A DNA stretch of 64,000 bases, taken from the NCBI GenBank assembly GCA_013398275.1, contig VZSE01015292.1:2391539-2455538 (forward strand). Reading direction: 5' to 3'. A model generated the notes under the pieces. That model was not told where the DNA came from and ran no database searches. It saw only the letters and a list, made by a program, of their open reading frames with translations. The position numbers and the translations under genes are program-made. The DNA is from Promerops cafer. Its lineage: Eukaryota; Chordata; Aves; Passeriformes; Nectariniidae. Positions 1 through 10,504 of this stretch are shown piece by piece (position 1 is the first letter of the stretch; the number at the start of each line of letters is the position of its first letter).

Positions 1-1194
1 GGGGAGGCAGATCCTTCTCTGGTGTAAACTGCTGATAAAATCCATCCCCTGATGCCAGTGACAATTTTTAATGCATTTTTCTTAAAATACTCTAAAGGTT
101 TGGACACTGATTTTCCTTGTGCAAAAACAGAAACCAAAAAAGGAGTGATAAATTCTTATAACTCCAGGGAAAAAAATTAAAAATATCTAGGTATTATGGA
201 AAGAGAGATTATAACACCTTAATTAGGAACCACTACCCCTTTCAGAGAATGACCCATCCAACCATTTTTAATGGTTTATCATCTTCCATAGGGTTTAGCA
301 AATAGTTTGAGAAACTGTCTTGGTATATCTTGAATCTCTGCTATTTAGTATTAATCATTTACAACATACTCTAGACATGCTAATTGCTTGCTGGAAACTG
401 AACTTTTAAATAAGGATCCAGAAAAATTAAAATATGGAAGAAAAATATTGAGTCTAAAATCTGAAATGTATGTTTTTCTAATGTTTATAAACAATAAATA
501 ATTGAAAATCCTTATTACCTAGAAATTGTGGAATCCCAGCCCAGACAAACTGGCATTGCTATTCACAGTACTTTTCACCATTATTTTAATTTTTAAATGC
601 CACCTTTAATCATCTTTCTCCCGTCATAATGTTGCCCTGTCATCACTTTCCTTCCCTTCCTCCAGGCAAATGTTGATGTAAGAAACACGGGGAAAATGTG
701 CTGCAAAACAGCTGGGCAGTGTTCAAGGTGTTTCTTTTTTTTTTTTTAACAGCATCTTCTATCTCCTGCTCATTTGTTCTAGCTTTGACCTCTGTGATAT
801 CCTTTCCTATATCTTTACTTCAGATGAATATTTAAAAAACTGAAGTTAAAAGAAAAGAAAATCCTTAAGGGTTATCATGAGTTAAGAATACAGTTGATGT
901 TCTTTCCTAGCAAATTTCTGTAATAAAATAAGTGACCGATTTTCTATTATTTCTTCGTGCATTTCAGTCATGAGAACAGCTGAAATGTTTCACATTTTAA
1001 CCTCACATTGAGATCCAGCATTTGATATTAGACTGGGAACAGAACCCCATAATTACTTCATTCACATTTTTTATCACTATCTGCGAGAGTAAAAAGTAAC
1101 TTTCAGACAGATGCTTCCAGGCTGCTGGAATACTGTAATTTGGCAATTCTGGTAATTCTCCCATCTGTGAGAGCCTTCAAAGGAAAGCAAGTTA
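1..1194. other. AT-rich non-coding interval
   Basis: No gene is visible. The sequence is unique-looking and AT-rich, with a T13 run at 735-747. The last part, about 1080-1190, has few CpGs and resembles the flank of a regulatory region leading into the CpG island that follows. No recognisable repeat family was seen. Confidence 0.6.
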
Positions 1195-2340
1195 ACATTT
1201 CACCCGGGGAACAATAGCGGCAGAGCCGGCTCCGGGTCAGAGCAGCCGGCCAGTGACTCCTTCCCAAAGTCTGATTACTTGGAACTTCCACGGTGCCTGC
1301 AACAACGACCCGAGCAGCACGGGGATGATGTTTATCAGCTGAAATCAGCTGCAAAGGTAGCAGGAGAGAGAGGAAAAGCGAGGCTGCTCGCTCTGCTCTG
1401 ATGTGCGCCCCGAGGGGCTTCCCCAGAGCCGGGAGGGGGTTTCTAGAACCGCTCCTAAAGTCAGTTCTGTGCTTAGAGCCACCCCGCAGCCTCTGCTAAA
1501 ATCACCGCGGTTGAAAAGATAAAGCCAAAACAGAACAAAAACCCCATAAAATCGTTTTGCCAGGAGCTCGCATAGCGGCATCACGGATCGGGAATCATTT
1601 CAGCTGTTTTTAGCTCTTACTACGGGCGGCCAAATTAGTGGTTACACAGAAAAAAAATAAAAAATCCTGTCCCGTTTTCTTCTGGACTGGAAGCCAGGCG
1701 GCAGGTTAGTAAGAGTCTCGGTGAGGTGACATTTTCCGGGCGGTGCTGGGCTCAGTGTCCCCTGTGCCGCGGGGTCCGGGCGCCCCCCGTCCCTGCCCGG
1801 GGCAGCGCCGCGCCCCCTCGTCATGAGCCAGGCGGTCCCTTGGCGCTGGCTCAAACACGCGGGGAGGGCAGCGGGGACGCTGCGGTGCTCTTTGCCCTGC
1901 GGGAAGAGGCCAGGAGCCTGCCAGGCAGCGGCGAGGCAGCGGCGGCTGCCCGCGGGGGCTGCGCATCCCCGGCCGGGCAGCAGCGGGACCTGTCCCCCCG
2001 CGGAGCCGCCTGGCCCCGCCGCGGTTCGGGCCACCAGGTTCTGCACCTCGCGAAAGCCCCGCTGCCCTCGGGGCCGCTGAACCCCGCGGGGCCGCGGCGG
2101 GGAGGAGGAATCAGCCCCCGGGCCGCTCCGGGAGGCTCCGGGGATGCAGAGAAGGTTCGGCTGCCGCCTAGTCCGGGTGAGAAGAGGAAGAACCTTGGCC
2201 TCAGAGCAAGCGCCCGGGGCTCAGCCCGTGAGCCCCTTTCACATTGTTTTCGCACCTATCAAATTTACAGCGCTTTTGGCTGCGAAATTTGTTTGCAGAG
2301 GTTGGCCTCTTTCCGAAGCAATGCTCACTTCGACACCGCA
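1195..2340. promoter_or_regulatory. CpG island, candidate promoter
   Basis: GC content and CpG density rise sharply here and peak at about 1740-2180; 2041-2100 alone holds ten CpG dinucleotides by hand count. In vertebrates such islands usually mark promoters of housekeeping or developmental genes, often with a first exon inside. A good splice-donor-like site (GTGAGA) begins at 2177 on the plus strand, so a first exon ending at 2176 is possible. Several open frames cross the island on both strands, the longest at 1726-2460 plus, but none resembles a known protein; high GC removes stop codons by chance. The direction of transcription cannot be decided from sequence alone. The island is clear to see; its promoter role is inferred. 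Confidence 0.7.
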
Positions 2341-2951
2341 CTCGCAGGTTGCCAAATAATCCTTACAAATTTCGTAGGTATAAAAAAAAGAGCAGCAACA
2401 AAGCCCCCAACCCCCCAGCCCCAAAGCAGCACAAAATCTGCGCTGTGCAGTTGCTGTTGAACTTTCCTCCTCCCCCTCTGCCTGCTCTGAAAAGAAGGGG
2501 AGAGAACATACGTGGTGACATGAAACACTTCAGAGAAAAGCAAATAAATATTGGCTTCTCTGGAGAATCAGGAACGTAATGATACTATAATGCTAGCAGT
2601 TTATTTTTCACTGCCTCGGGCTGCTTGGCAGAACGTCACTGTGAAATCATCTAGGCATGAGAGATTAGCTGATGTCTGTTTTGCTCTGAGGCTCCATGCC
2701 CTTCTCTTGAGGGACTTTTACACCTGCTGAGGAATGCTGCTTCCCAATCGCCACGGCACCAGCAGGGAACCCCACAGCCTTTGATCAAGTCGGAGCAGGC
2801 GTGTTCCCCAGCCAGCTCCAGGGGTGCAGGCTGGCTGCAGGAACCAGCCAAGCACCAAACTGAGCTCCAGCTGCAAAGATCTTCATCTAAACCATCAGAG
2901 CAGCAAACCGAAACTCACGGAGGGGCGGCACACGAGGGCTTAAAATCCCAT

Positions 2952-2967
2952 CACACACACACACACA
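2952..2967. repeat. CA dinucleotide microsatellite
   Basis: Eight CA units in a row. It is short and probably little variable. It lies downstream of the CpG island, next to a GGGGCGG box at 2922-2928. Confidence 0.9.
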
Positions 2968-3564
2968 GGCTCATTGCATCCTTGGGCTGGGGAAAATGTT
3001 GTGGTACAAAGTCTGGTCTTGGCTGAAGACAGTGAAAATTCCCCCTCTGAGCTGGGGTTTCACTTCAGAGCAATTAAATGCTGCACTTTGGGTAGTGAAC
3101 GCTTTATGGAACAGGTGGATTCGCTGACAGAATGGTCTTTGCACAGCCTGAAATCGTTTAAGTACAGAACTTCTGTCCCCAGGTATGACCAGGCAGCACC
3201 AGCATCCCCTGAAAATGATTTTTTTTGCCTCTCCTTATCATGCAGGCAAATGTGAAGTTTGTATTGGCAAAATGCATCAACACTGGGAGAACAAGGGAGA
3301 CAGACAATCTCAATGGAGCTGTCAGTCAGAGCTCCTGTTCCATCCCCCAAAGTTTTCCTTAACTTTAAAAGCAGTAGGACTGCCTGCATCTGAAGTTCCC
3401 TCCGTGCTTCCAAGCCATTTCAAGGCCAAGCACTGGAATTTTATTAGCCTATACCAAGAACTATTTCTGTAAACTTTTCCCAAAAAGAACATTGAAACCA
3501 TTTGCATCAGTTTAATTAGTTGGCTGCAGAAGAGCTTTTAAAAATCGACACTAAATTAAAAATG

Positions 3565-3592
3565 AAAAAAAAAAAAAAAAAGAAGAAGAAAA
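3565..3592. repeat. A17 run followed by GAA units
   Basis: An uninterrupted run of 17 A residues (3565-3581) leads into three GAA-type units. It could be the tail of a decayed retroposon, but no recognisable element body lies upstream, so it is recorded as simple sequence. Confidence 0.85.
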
Positions 3593-5426
3593 CCCACTAT
3601 AAAATTGACTCACTAAAACAGGTTTACTTTCCCCCAGGCAAACGAGCACTTGCACCAATTTTGGTGGCATCATTTGCTTCTGCCATATCCTGGGATTTCA
3701 GTTTCCAACATCACTAACACACCCTGGCATGGCAACACAAAGCCCACAGCTGGCAGAGCCACACAGTTCAGTCCTCACATAGAAATCTGGAAGGAATCAT
3801 GCCCTTCAAAAAACAAACACTCTTTATATCAGCCACTATTTAACAACAGAAAAAAACCACATTTCTAGAAGTGTCCAAAACTCATCAAGCCCCTGTTGCA
3901 AGTGGTGCTCAGGACCTGCTGGAATCCACCCCGTGACTGAGCCAAACATCATCTGAAAAGCAGACTAAAAGTAATATTTCTACAATTTTTTTTTCCATAG
4001 GTTTAAAGATATTTTTGTCCTTGCTAGGAGCTTCCAGGTGCATGAAATATCTGTAACAAACATGCTTCTCACAATGCTAATTGGCACAAATCCCTGCCTA
4101 ACACGTGGCCCGTGTCGTGGTGGGGGAGCTGCTGTGCCACCCCACAGCCCTCCCGCTGCAGCCACAGCTGCCCCCGGCCCCAGCAGGCTGGGAACCATCC
4201 CAAATACAGCTTAGGCACCTGGAATTCATATTACAACACACCCTCACGTCAGCGAGGCTTGCACGCAGAAATCAAGCGGAGAAGCCGCGGTTTTGCTCAG
4301 AGACGAAGTTGGAAGCAGAGTTTTGTCTCAGCCCATCTGACTCCCAGGGCTGCCTGCTCCTCTGCCCTCTCATGGATTAGTGCACTCCCTGGATCCTGCT
4401 GCTTTCTTGGCTTCTGATGCCTCTGGGGCATGAGCAGTGCTTTGCTCTTGCTTCACACAGCACCCAGCACAGCGGTATAAATAACCAAAGTGAGTGAATC
4501 GGTGCCACAAACAGCCCTTGTCTCCAGGAATCTGCTGAATCAGCGAGGCTTCCCAGGGGAGGTGCGCTTGGTAAAGGCTCCGAAAAAATGTGGAGAGGCA
4601 GAATAGGAGGATGCCCTCGCAGATGCTGCCACACAGATGTTTGGAGCGATGTTTCACAAGGGCTGATCCTGGGAAGAAATATCCTCCTGCCCCCGTGGGT
4701 TCTGAGGACAACGGGCGCTCTGCCCACGTGCTCAGAGCAGGGTTTGTGCACACCCTCAAAGCTGCCCTTGCACCCCCCCAGCAGAGATGTGGCTGGCACC
4801 AGCCCAGCTGGTTTTGCTCTGCCAGGCTGAGGCCGTACCCAGCTGGGAGATGCCTTAGCTGAGATGTGGAGAAAGGTTTGAGTTCACTCCTCTGCCCCCC
4901 AGCAAAGAGCTCTGTGCTGCCCCTCTGCCAGGGCTCCTGCCAGAGGTGGGCAAACCCACAGACAGGACTGGTGGGCACTGATCCCATGAAAGGAAATGGG
5001 AATGGAGAGCCAAACTCTCCTTGGGAAATCTTCGTCGGGTCATTTCCTACCTTGGTTCCAGGTCAAATGAAGAAAAAATAAAAAAACAACCAGTTAAAAG
5101 GAAATTAAAGGAAACAAGCAATTCCACTGAAATTGGCTCAAGTTTTCCTTAAGTATCTCCTTTCCTTGCTGTTCCTTATTTTACCCTGAACACAGACAAA
5201 CCTCTTCCCGAAGCCCAGCAGACAGTGCCATGAAAATTTACTGTGCAGGAATCTGGGGCTGCCCTGCAGCAGGTGCACACGGGGTTGGAGAAGCACTGCT
5301 GTGCTCCAGACTGCTCTGGTGATCCAGGGAAACTGAGGATCGGGCCCTGGACAGCTTTATTCCTGCCAGAAGAGAAGGTTTTAACATAGGTTGTCCTGGG
5401 AGACTAACAGCATTCCTAATGTATGC

Positions 5427-5468
5427 AAAAAAAAAAAAAAAAAAGGGAAAGAAAGAGGAAAAAAAGCC
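5427..5468. repeat. A18 run and purine tract
   Basis: Eighteen A residues at 5427-5444 are followed by a G/A-only stretch. No target-site duplication or element body is evident. Confidence 0.85.
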
Positions 5469-7861
5469 TCGAGAGAGAACAGAGCTCAGCGACAAGCTGA
5501 TTTGTCACTCCCTGAAATGCAAGAGTTCTTTAGGACAGGATTCTTAAGCCGTAGCTTGTAAAAAGCTGTTTGTTTTGTACTGACCTTCCCCTTTTATGTA
5601 ACATGAGAGGCATGCTTCAGCGAGCCCTGAATGCAGCTAAACATATGTCGTCAGCTGTGCAGTGCTGCCCCCCGATTAAAATGGATTTTGGGAGCATATG
5701 TGGGAATGGGCTGGCCACAGACACTCAGGGGAAATGCAGGAATACAGGGCAATTAGCAAGAGCAATCCCCAGACCTCTCCACTAAGCCTCCGTAGGAAGT
5801 ACAAAGACTTATCTCGTGGGTATGGAAACAATTAAGGTCAACAAGTAATCGTGGAAAAGGAAACTTTAAAAACAAGGACATGGTAAATGACCTAGTAAAC
5901 ACCCCTTTTGCCCCCCTCACAGAGCTAGGACGCATTTCATCTGGGGTTCATATGCACAGCCGAGCTGGCTTTTGCCTCCCCAGCCCCCCTCACATAATGA
6001 CTTCCCTTTGCAATTTCCTGGAGGAAGTTGCTGGAGCGATCTTTTAGTGATAAAAATAAGCCATAGTGATTCTTAATTTTCAGTCAAAGAATTCTCCTAA
6101 TCTCCTAATTAAGGAGCACATGGCAGCAGTGTCCCTTAGAAAGCATCAATGGGACAAGCAGCCCCTGCAGAAGAATGCAGTTGCTCTGGAGGACAGAAGT
6201 ACCCCATGGATCATTTGGCCACATGGATAATATCCTGTGCCTGATTCCTTCTCAGAGGTACACGCAAAGAAGGACTATTTTTCACAAGAGACTTTCTTCA
6301 CAATTATTTTCTTTTTATACAGGTCATTAGCATTGGAGAGGAGACATTGTTGCATCCTTTCTCCCAGTTTGAGAAGCATTAATTGAATAGTGAAGCCTCA
6401 GCAGTAATTGGTAACCCAGGCCCTGTCACTCATTTTCTCACTTCCCTCTCGAGCGGGCAGGGCAGAATTTCTGAGGGTTATGATGACACCAGGGAGTTCT
6501 CCGGGGTTTTGTGTATTTTTATCAGTCTGACTTAACATATGGTATTTACGTGTCCTCTTCACGAACATTTGAGAGGTGACCTGGAACAGCACTCGAATGA
6601 CTGCTGCCAGCTTGGAACTCCTGACTTACATATGGAACAAGCAGCATTATGTCAATCTAAAACATGGTTCTCCACCCAGTCAGCTGCAATTTGATGTGGG
6701 AGCCCCTCAGCATGGCCAGGGAAGGGCACGGAGAGGATGTGTGTGCGTGGGCCACCAGTGGCTCCCAAAATGTCACGTGCAGTGACACTCAGAACCTGTT
6801 TGAGTTCCAGTACACGTGGTAACACCAGATCCTGTGTCTGTAGTAAAGCAAACACAGATTTCTCAGCTTCTTGTCTGTATTTATGCTCTGGCCAGACCAA
6901 GAGGGTGGTTTGTGTCTTTGTAGCTCAAGAGCAAATAGAATTCATGACCGAGCTGGACCCTGGGTCTCTGTCTGACAACAAGCCATGCTTATTTGTGCCC
7001 TTCTTCCTTTCATCATCACAATTTACCCTAACAGTTAATGCAGCAGTTCGAGCTGTGAGGAAAATACAGATAAGATAATATTAAACAACTGCAATAGTCC
7101 TGCAACATGACACAAAAGCTCCTTTAAGCCCAGATTTGCAGGACTTGACTGCAATTGGGGCATCACCTGAATGAAAGGATGTAGTTAAGAATCAGTAGGA
7201 AACTGGTTTTGTGCAAGCATCTTCTGCTCTTTGTTTGCCTGCTTGCCACATCATAATCTCATCCTAAAAATGCGTCCATTCAATGTCACAAATATATCTG
7301 AAGCCCTTGTCACTTGTTTCTACTGCAGGGTACTCACAAGATGCTTTTAGAGGAAGTACTCGAGCAGTACATGGCCGGAGGCTAAATCTGGCATACAGTG
7401 ACTGTAACAAACTGTGACATCTGTCACAGCTCCTCTTGGATAGACCTGTAACGATTGCTCTGGCCAGAGGAGGAGACATCTGAAGTCAGTAACTGAATAA
7501 TGCTAATGATACTTCATAAACATCACAGCTGAGCCATAATGATGCATTTCTCTGGAGAAAGATGCTGAGAGGGGTCTGACTGGCAGATATTTACCCCCCA
7601 TCCATTTTTCTGTCCATAAACATCCTTGTGAAGTGCTGCAGGCAGGGAGGTCTCATTTTATGCATCCCAAGCTGCAGCAGAGACCACAGCATCTAGCAGA
7701 GGGAATACATGTGTCAAACATGTCAATAGAGATGATATAATTTCATCCATGTATTTTTGGCATCAGTCTGTATCTATTAAATAACGGCACATGGGAATAA
7801 TCTGGCTGCATATGCAGCACCACTTCAACCTCAGCAGCAATAATTTTTGTTATTTTAAGTC

Positions 7862-7912
7862 TGTAAATTCTCTGGGGCAAGGAATGTGCCTTCCTCCCCA
7901 CCAGGATTAGTA
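7862..7912 (+). mobile_element. L2-like 3' tail remnant
   Basis: The stretch beginning CTGTAAATTCTCTGGGGCA resembles, from memory, the common 3'-tail motif of L2-clade LINEs (a TGTAA-CTC-GGGCA pattern followed by a pyrimidine-rich part). Only about 50 bases are recognisable. The family call is tentative and could instead be another CR1/L3-type tail. Confidence 0.35.
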
Positions 7913-8030
7913 ATTAGCTGTGTTTTTGTGACGCTGCAGATTGCAGCAGAGCAGATCAGGTGTGCCAGGTGTGCAGCTCCCCAGACGGGTCAGGCCATGC
8001 ACCAGTGAGCTAACAGCCTAAACAGGCAAG

Positions 8031-8160
8031 ACAGACAACAGAAATATCATCCTGTACTCAGAGCTGATGTGCACAGAGGTGACACATCTTGCCCAGGGTC
8101 ACAGGGAGGGCTGTGTCAGAATGCAAAGCCCCATCTCCCTAATCCCAGTCCAGTGTCTCT
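8031..8160 (+). mobile_element. MIR SINE remnant
   Basis: The order of short blocks follows the conserved core of MIR SINEs in sense orientation: GCACAGAGGTGA, then CTTGCCCAGGGTCACA, then a CAGAATGCAAAGCC-like part and a CCAGTCCAGTGTCTCT-like part. MIR elements are tRNA-derived, long extinct, and shared across amniotes. The copy is heavily diverged, which suits its age. It lies about 120 bases after an L2-like tail, the LINE family thought to have mobilised MIR. Confidence 0.6.
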
Positions 8161-9095
8161 GCTAGAAATTGCTCCTTAACCACTGTACTGAATATACTTG
8201 TAGTACTTTACACATGGCTTAGCCTAATACTGCTGCATCACAGCTGTCTCCAGCTGCTTAAGAAGCAAATGTTTGTACCATAAATTATGATTTTTGACCA
8301 TGTGACTGTTAGCAGCTCCTACTCATTGCCAGTAACCCTTCCCCATTAGCCACAGCCGAACCTCAGAACTGGCCGATGACTGACAACTGTTACACAGGGC
8401 AGCACACCCGTGTCAACATATTCACAACACCTGTCATCGCTTCTTGTCAGTAATCTTGATCTAGTTATGATTTAATTTATGCCTTGTGTGTCATAAGCCA
8501 GCACTTAATTTTTTTCCAAAGCAATCAAGTGAACTCTTTTGTTGAGCAGCTTCATTTCTTTGACAGATGCTGAAATTAGACTGTTTTTTTGTGAGCAGCT
8601 CATATAGTTCTGGCAAGTAAGTAGTGCACCAGTGTTAGCAGCTCCCAGTGCTGGGGACTCTCAGTGTCATAGGAGCAGTGATACAGAATTCCCTACAGGA
8701 AGGAAAGGAAGCCTGGCAGCACACCCAATTCACACTAACATTAAGCTAATGGCAGAGAATTTGTGACAACACAAGACTGGATTTTGAACTGTTGCTGCGT
8801 GTGCCAAGCTCTGCTTTAATTTAAGCAGATTCCTAATGCGAACTTTGCTCGTGTGCTTTGGGCAAGATTGTCACCACACGTGGTCTTCCTGCAGTGACAG
8901 TCACTAACACGCAGCAACGTGTGCCCTGGAACACAGGTGTGGAGCATCACGACCAGGGAAGTGTGACTTGCTTCCCAAATGGAAAGGTCATTGCAAAATT
9001 AAAAGCTGGGATGGAGTGATAAAAAAAAGAAAAGCCATTTTGTTGGAAGTTAGAATTGACTGCTCTTTTGTCTGCAAGGCGTCGCTGACAAGGAT

Positions 9096-9141
9096 GGACC
9101 TAGAAAATTCTAAATTCAGGACCTAGAAAATTCTAAATTTT
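9096..9141. repeat. Tandem 23-bp duplication
   Basis: Two adjacent copies of a 23-bp unit beginning GGACCTAGAAAATTCTAAAT occupy 9096-9118 and 9119-9141. They differ only near the 3' end. This looks like a recent replication-slippage duplication. Confidence 0.9.
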
Positions 9142-9539
9142 AAAGACCTGACTAAAAAAAGGAGTGAAGGACACTCACATAGTGTCCATAAACTCAGCTT
9201 AGTTTTCCTTGCTGTAGAAACTAATCACAACAAGAGCCACGTCTTAATAGAATTCTCCCACTTCATACACACAATCAGGAGCTTCTAACCGAGCAGGAAA
9301 CACACTGTCTAAAGTTTCCAAGCAGAGAAAACCCCCAACCAATGAAACAAGACTGAGGAAAATATACATTTTAAAGAAAATCAAGCAAAATCAGAGGTTG
9401 TAAGCAGCCGCCTGAACTGCCCAATTTCACACAGAAAAACAGCAGCACTTGCCAGGCAGGAATCTCTCTGGATTGCCATGAGCTTTCCAGGAGGAACCAC
9501 ATGACTTCCAGATGTTCCTTCCAGCTTCATATGGTTTGT

Positions 9540-9830
9540 GATTCTGAGATCTTTGACAGTGACATCACAAGGACATCAGCTGGCTTCCTCAGCTCTCATT
9601 GGCCCATTCCATCAGGTCCTGTGGATTTGTGTACGTACAGTTTGTTTAAATATTCCCTGACTTGATCTACCTCCACCAGGGGAAAACCTTCCTTGCTCAG
9701 GATTTTCCCTCTGGCCCCAGGACCTGTGATTTCAATACTGACCCAAAGAATTCATTGACTTCCTTGGCCTCTTTCCTGCTCTTTGTCACCTGGTCCCCTT
9801 CCCATCCCTCTCCAGATCCAATGCCAGAAG
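9540..9830 (-). mobile_element. CR1 LINE fragment, ORF2 (reverse transcriptase side)
   Basis: On the minus strand this reads as decayed CR1 ORF2. One frame gives GDQVT followed by EAKEVNEFFGSV, matching the CR1 block between the endonuclease and reverse-transcriptase domains. That frame ends in a stop. After a one-base frameshift comes EVDQVREYLNKLYVHKSTGP, then DGM, the conserved VHKS-GPDG motif, then another stop, then an ELRKPADV segment like the CR1 LRELADV region. The fragment is 5'- and 3'-truncated, with at least two stops and one frameshift, so it is inactive. The flanks beyond about 9830 fade into unrecognisable sequence. CR1 is the dominant LINE of birds and other sauropsids, making this a main taxonomic clue. 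The match is from memory of the family. Confidence 0.88.
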
Positions 9831-10464
9831 AGCTTTGGTTTTCCCAGCTCCATCACTGCAGGTTGTGACAGTGACTTGATAATCCTGCTGGATCACCTGT
9901 TCCTGGATATGAGTGCAGGAATAATCTGTATTCATTCAGCTCCACAAACTGCTCTTGGCTTGGAATACACCTCTTTGGTTGTACACACTCACAAACTGGA
10001 TTTATTTTTCAAATACCTGACCCAGTGCCAAAAGAGACAATCCATAAAAGCTGTCATTTAAGGACTGTACCAATTACAGCTGGGAGTGCCATAAAGGCAT
10101 CACAGCAACAGCTGATCAGATCCCAGGTGAAATCCTCAGTTACAAATCCCACAAGAATTGCCCTTGCTGGGTTTGTAGCACCACAGCTTCAAGTCAACCT
10201 GGGAGGGAACAAATACATCAGTGGAGCTGTCTTTCTGCCAACAGCTCTCCATAAGTTGTGTCGTTTGGAAAGCAGCTCCAAATCAAACCTGAGATACTCT
10301 TATGATTTACTGAACTACAGAAATCCAGCCCTGGATTTGGATTTGAACAGCTCAGCTGGGCAGCCTCTCTGGAGCAGGACAAGTGACCCCAGTTCTCAGA
10401 TGTTGCTGCATCAAACCTTTTGTACAAACACTTGTAACTCTTTTTAAATCATCATAGGCTCAAT

Positions 10465-10504
10465 CAGTAGCACAAAGAGAAAACACAAAGCAGTAGCACA
10501 AAGA
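10465..10504. repeat. 14-bp direct repeat, 26-bp spacing
   Basis: CAGTAGCACAAAGA occurs at 10465-10478 and again, identically, at 10491-10504. The second copy is followed within about 20 bases by an acceptor-like AG. Confidence 0.85.

Larger units (their letters stand above)
2341..7861. other. Non-coding interval with simple repeats
   Basis: No gene is supported. The interval holds a short CA microsatellite, two A-rich tracts and a moderately GC-rich stretch at about 4100-5000. A minus-strand open frame of 205 codons at 4370-4987 has no recognisable domain and is probably chance. A TATAAATAA string at 4476-4484 stands alone, without other promoter features. The part from about 7480 to 7860 is AT-rich, poor in CpG and enhancer-like, and includes a perfect 14-bp palindrome at 7805-7818. 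Confidence 0.55.

Noticed and set aside
1726..2460. 244-codon plus-strand open frame, longest in the window
   Set aside because: It lies across the CpG island, where high GC removes stops. Composition is Ala/Pro/Gly/Arg-rich with no domain, and three other open frames overlap it on both strands.
4476..4484. TATA-box-like TATAAATAA
   Set aside because: An isolated match with no initiator, CpG island or transcript-like sequence nearby. Such strings are common in AT-rich DNA.
4370..4987. 205-codon minus-strand open frame
   Set aside because: No recognisable motif. The opposite strand and a second minus frame are also open, as expected for moderately GC-rich chance sequence.
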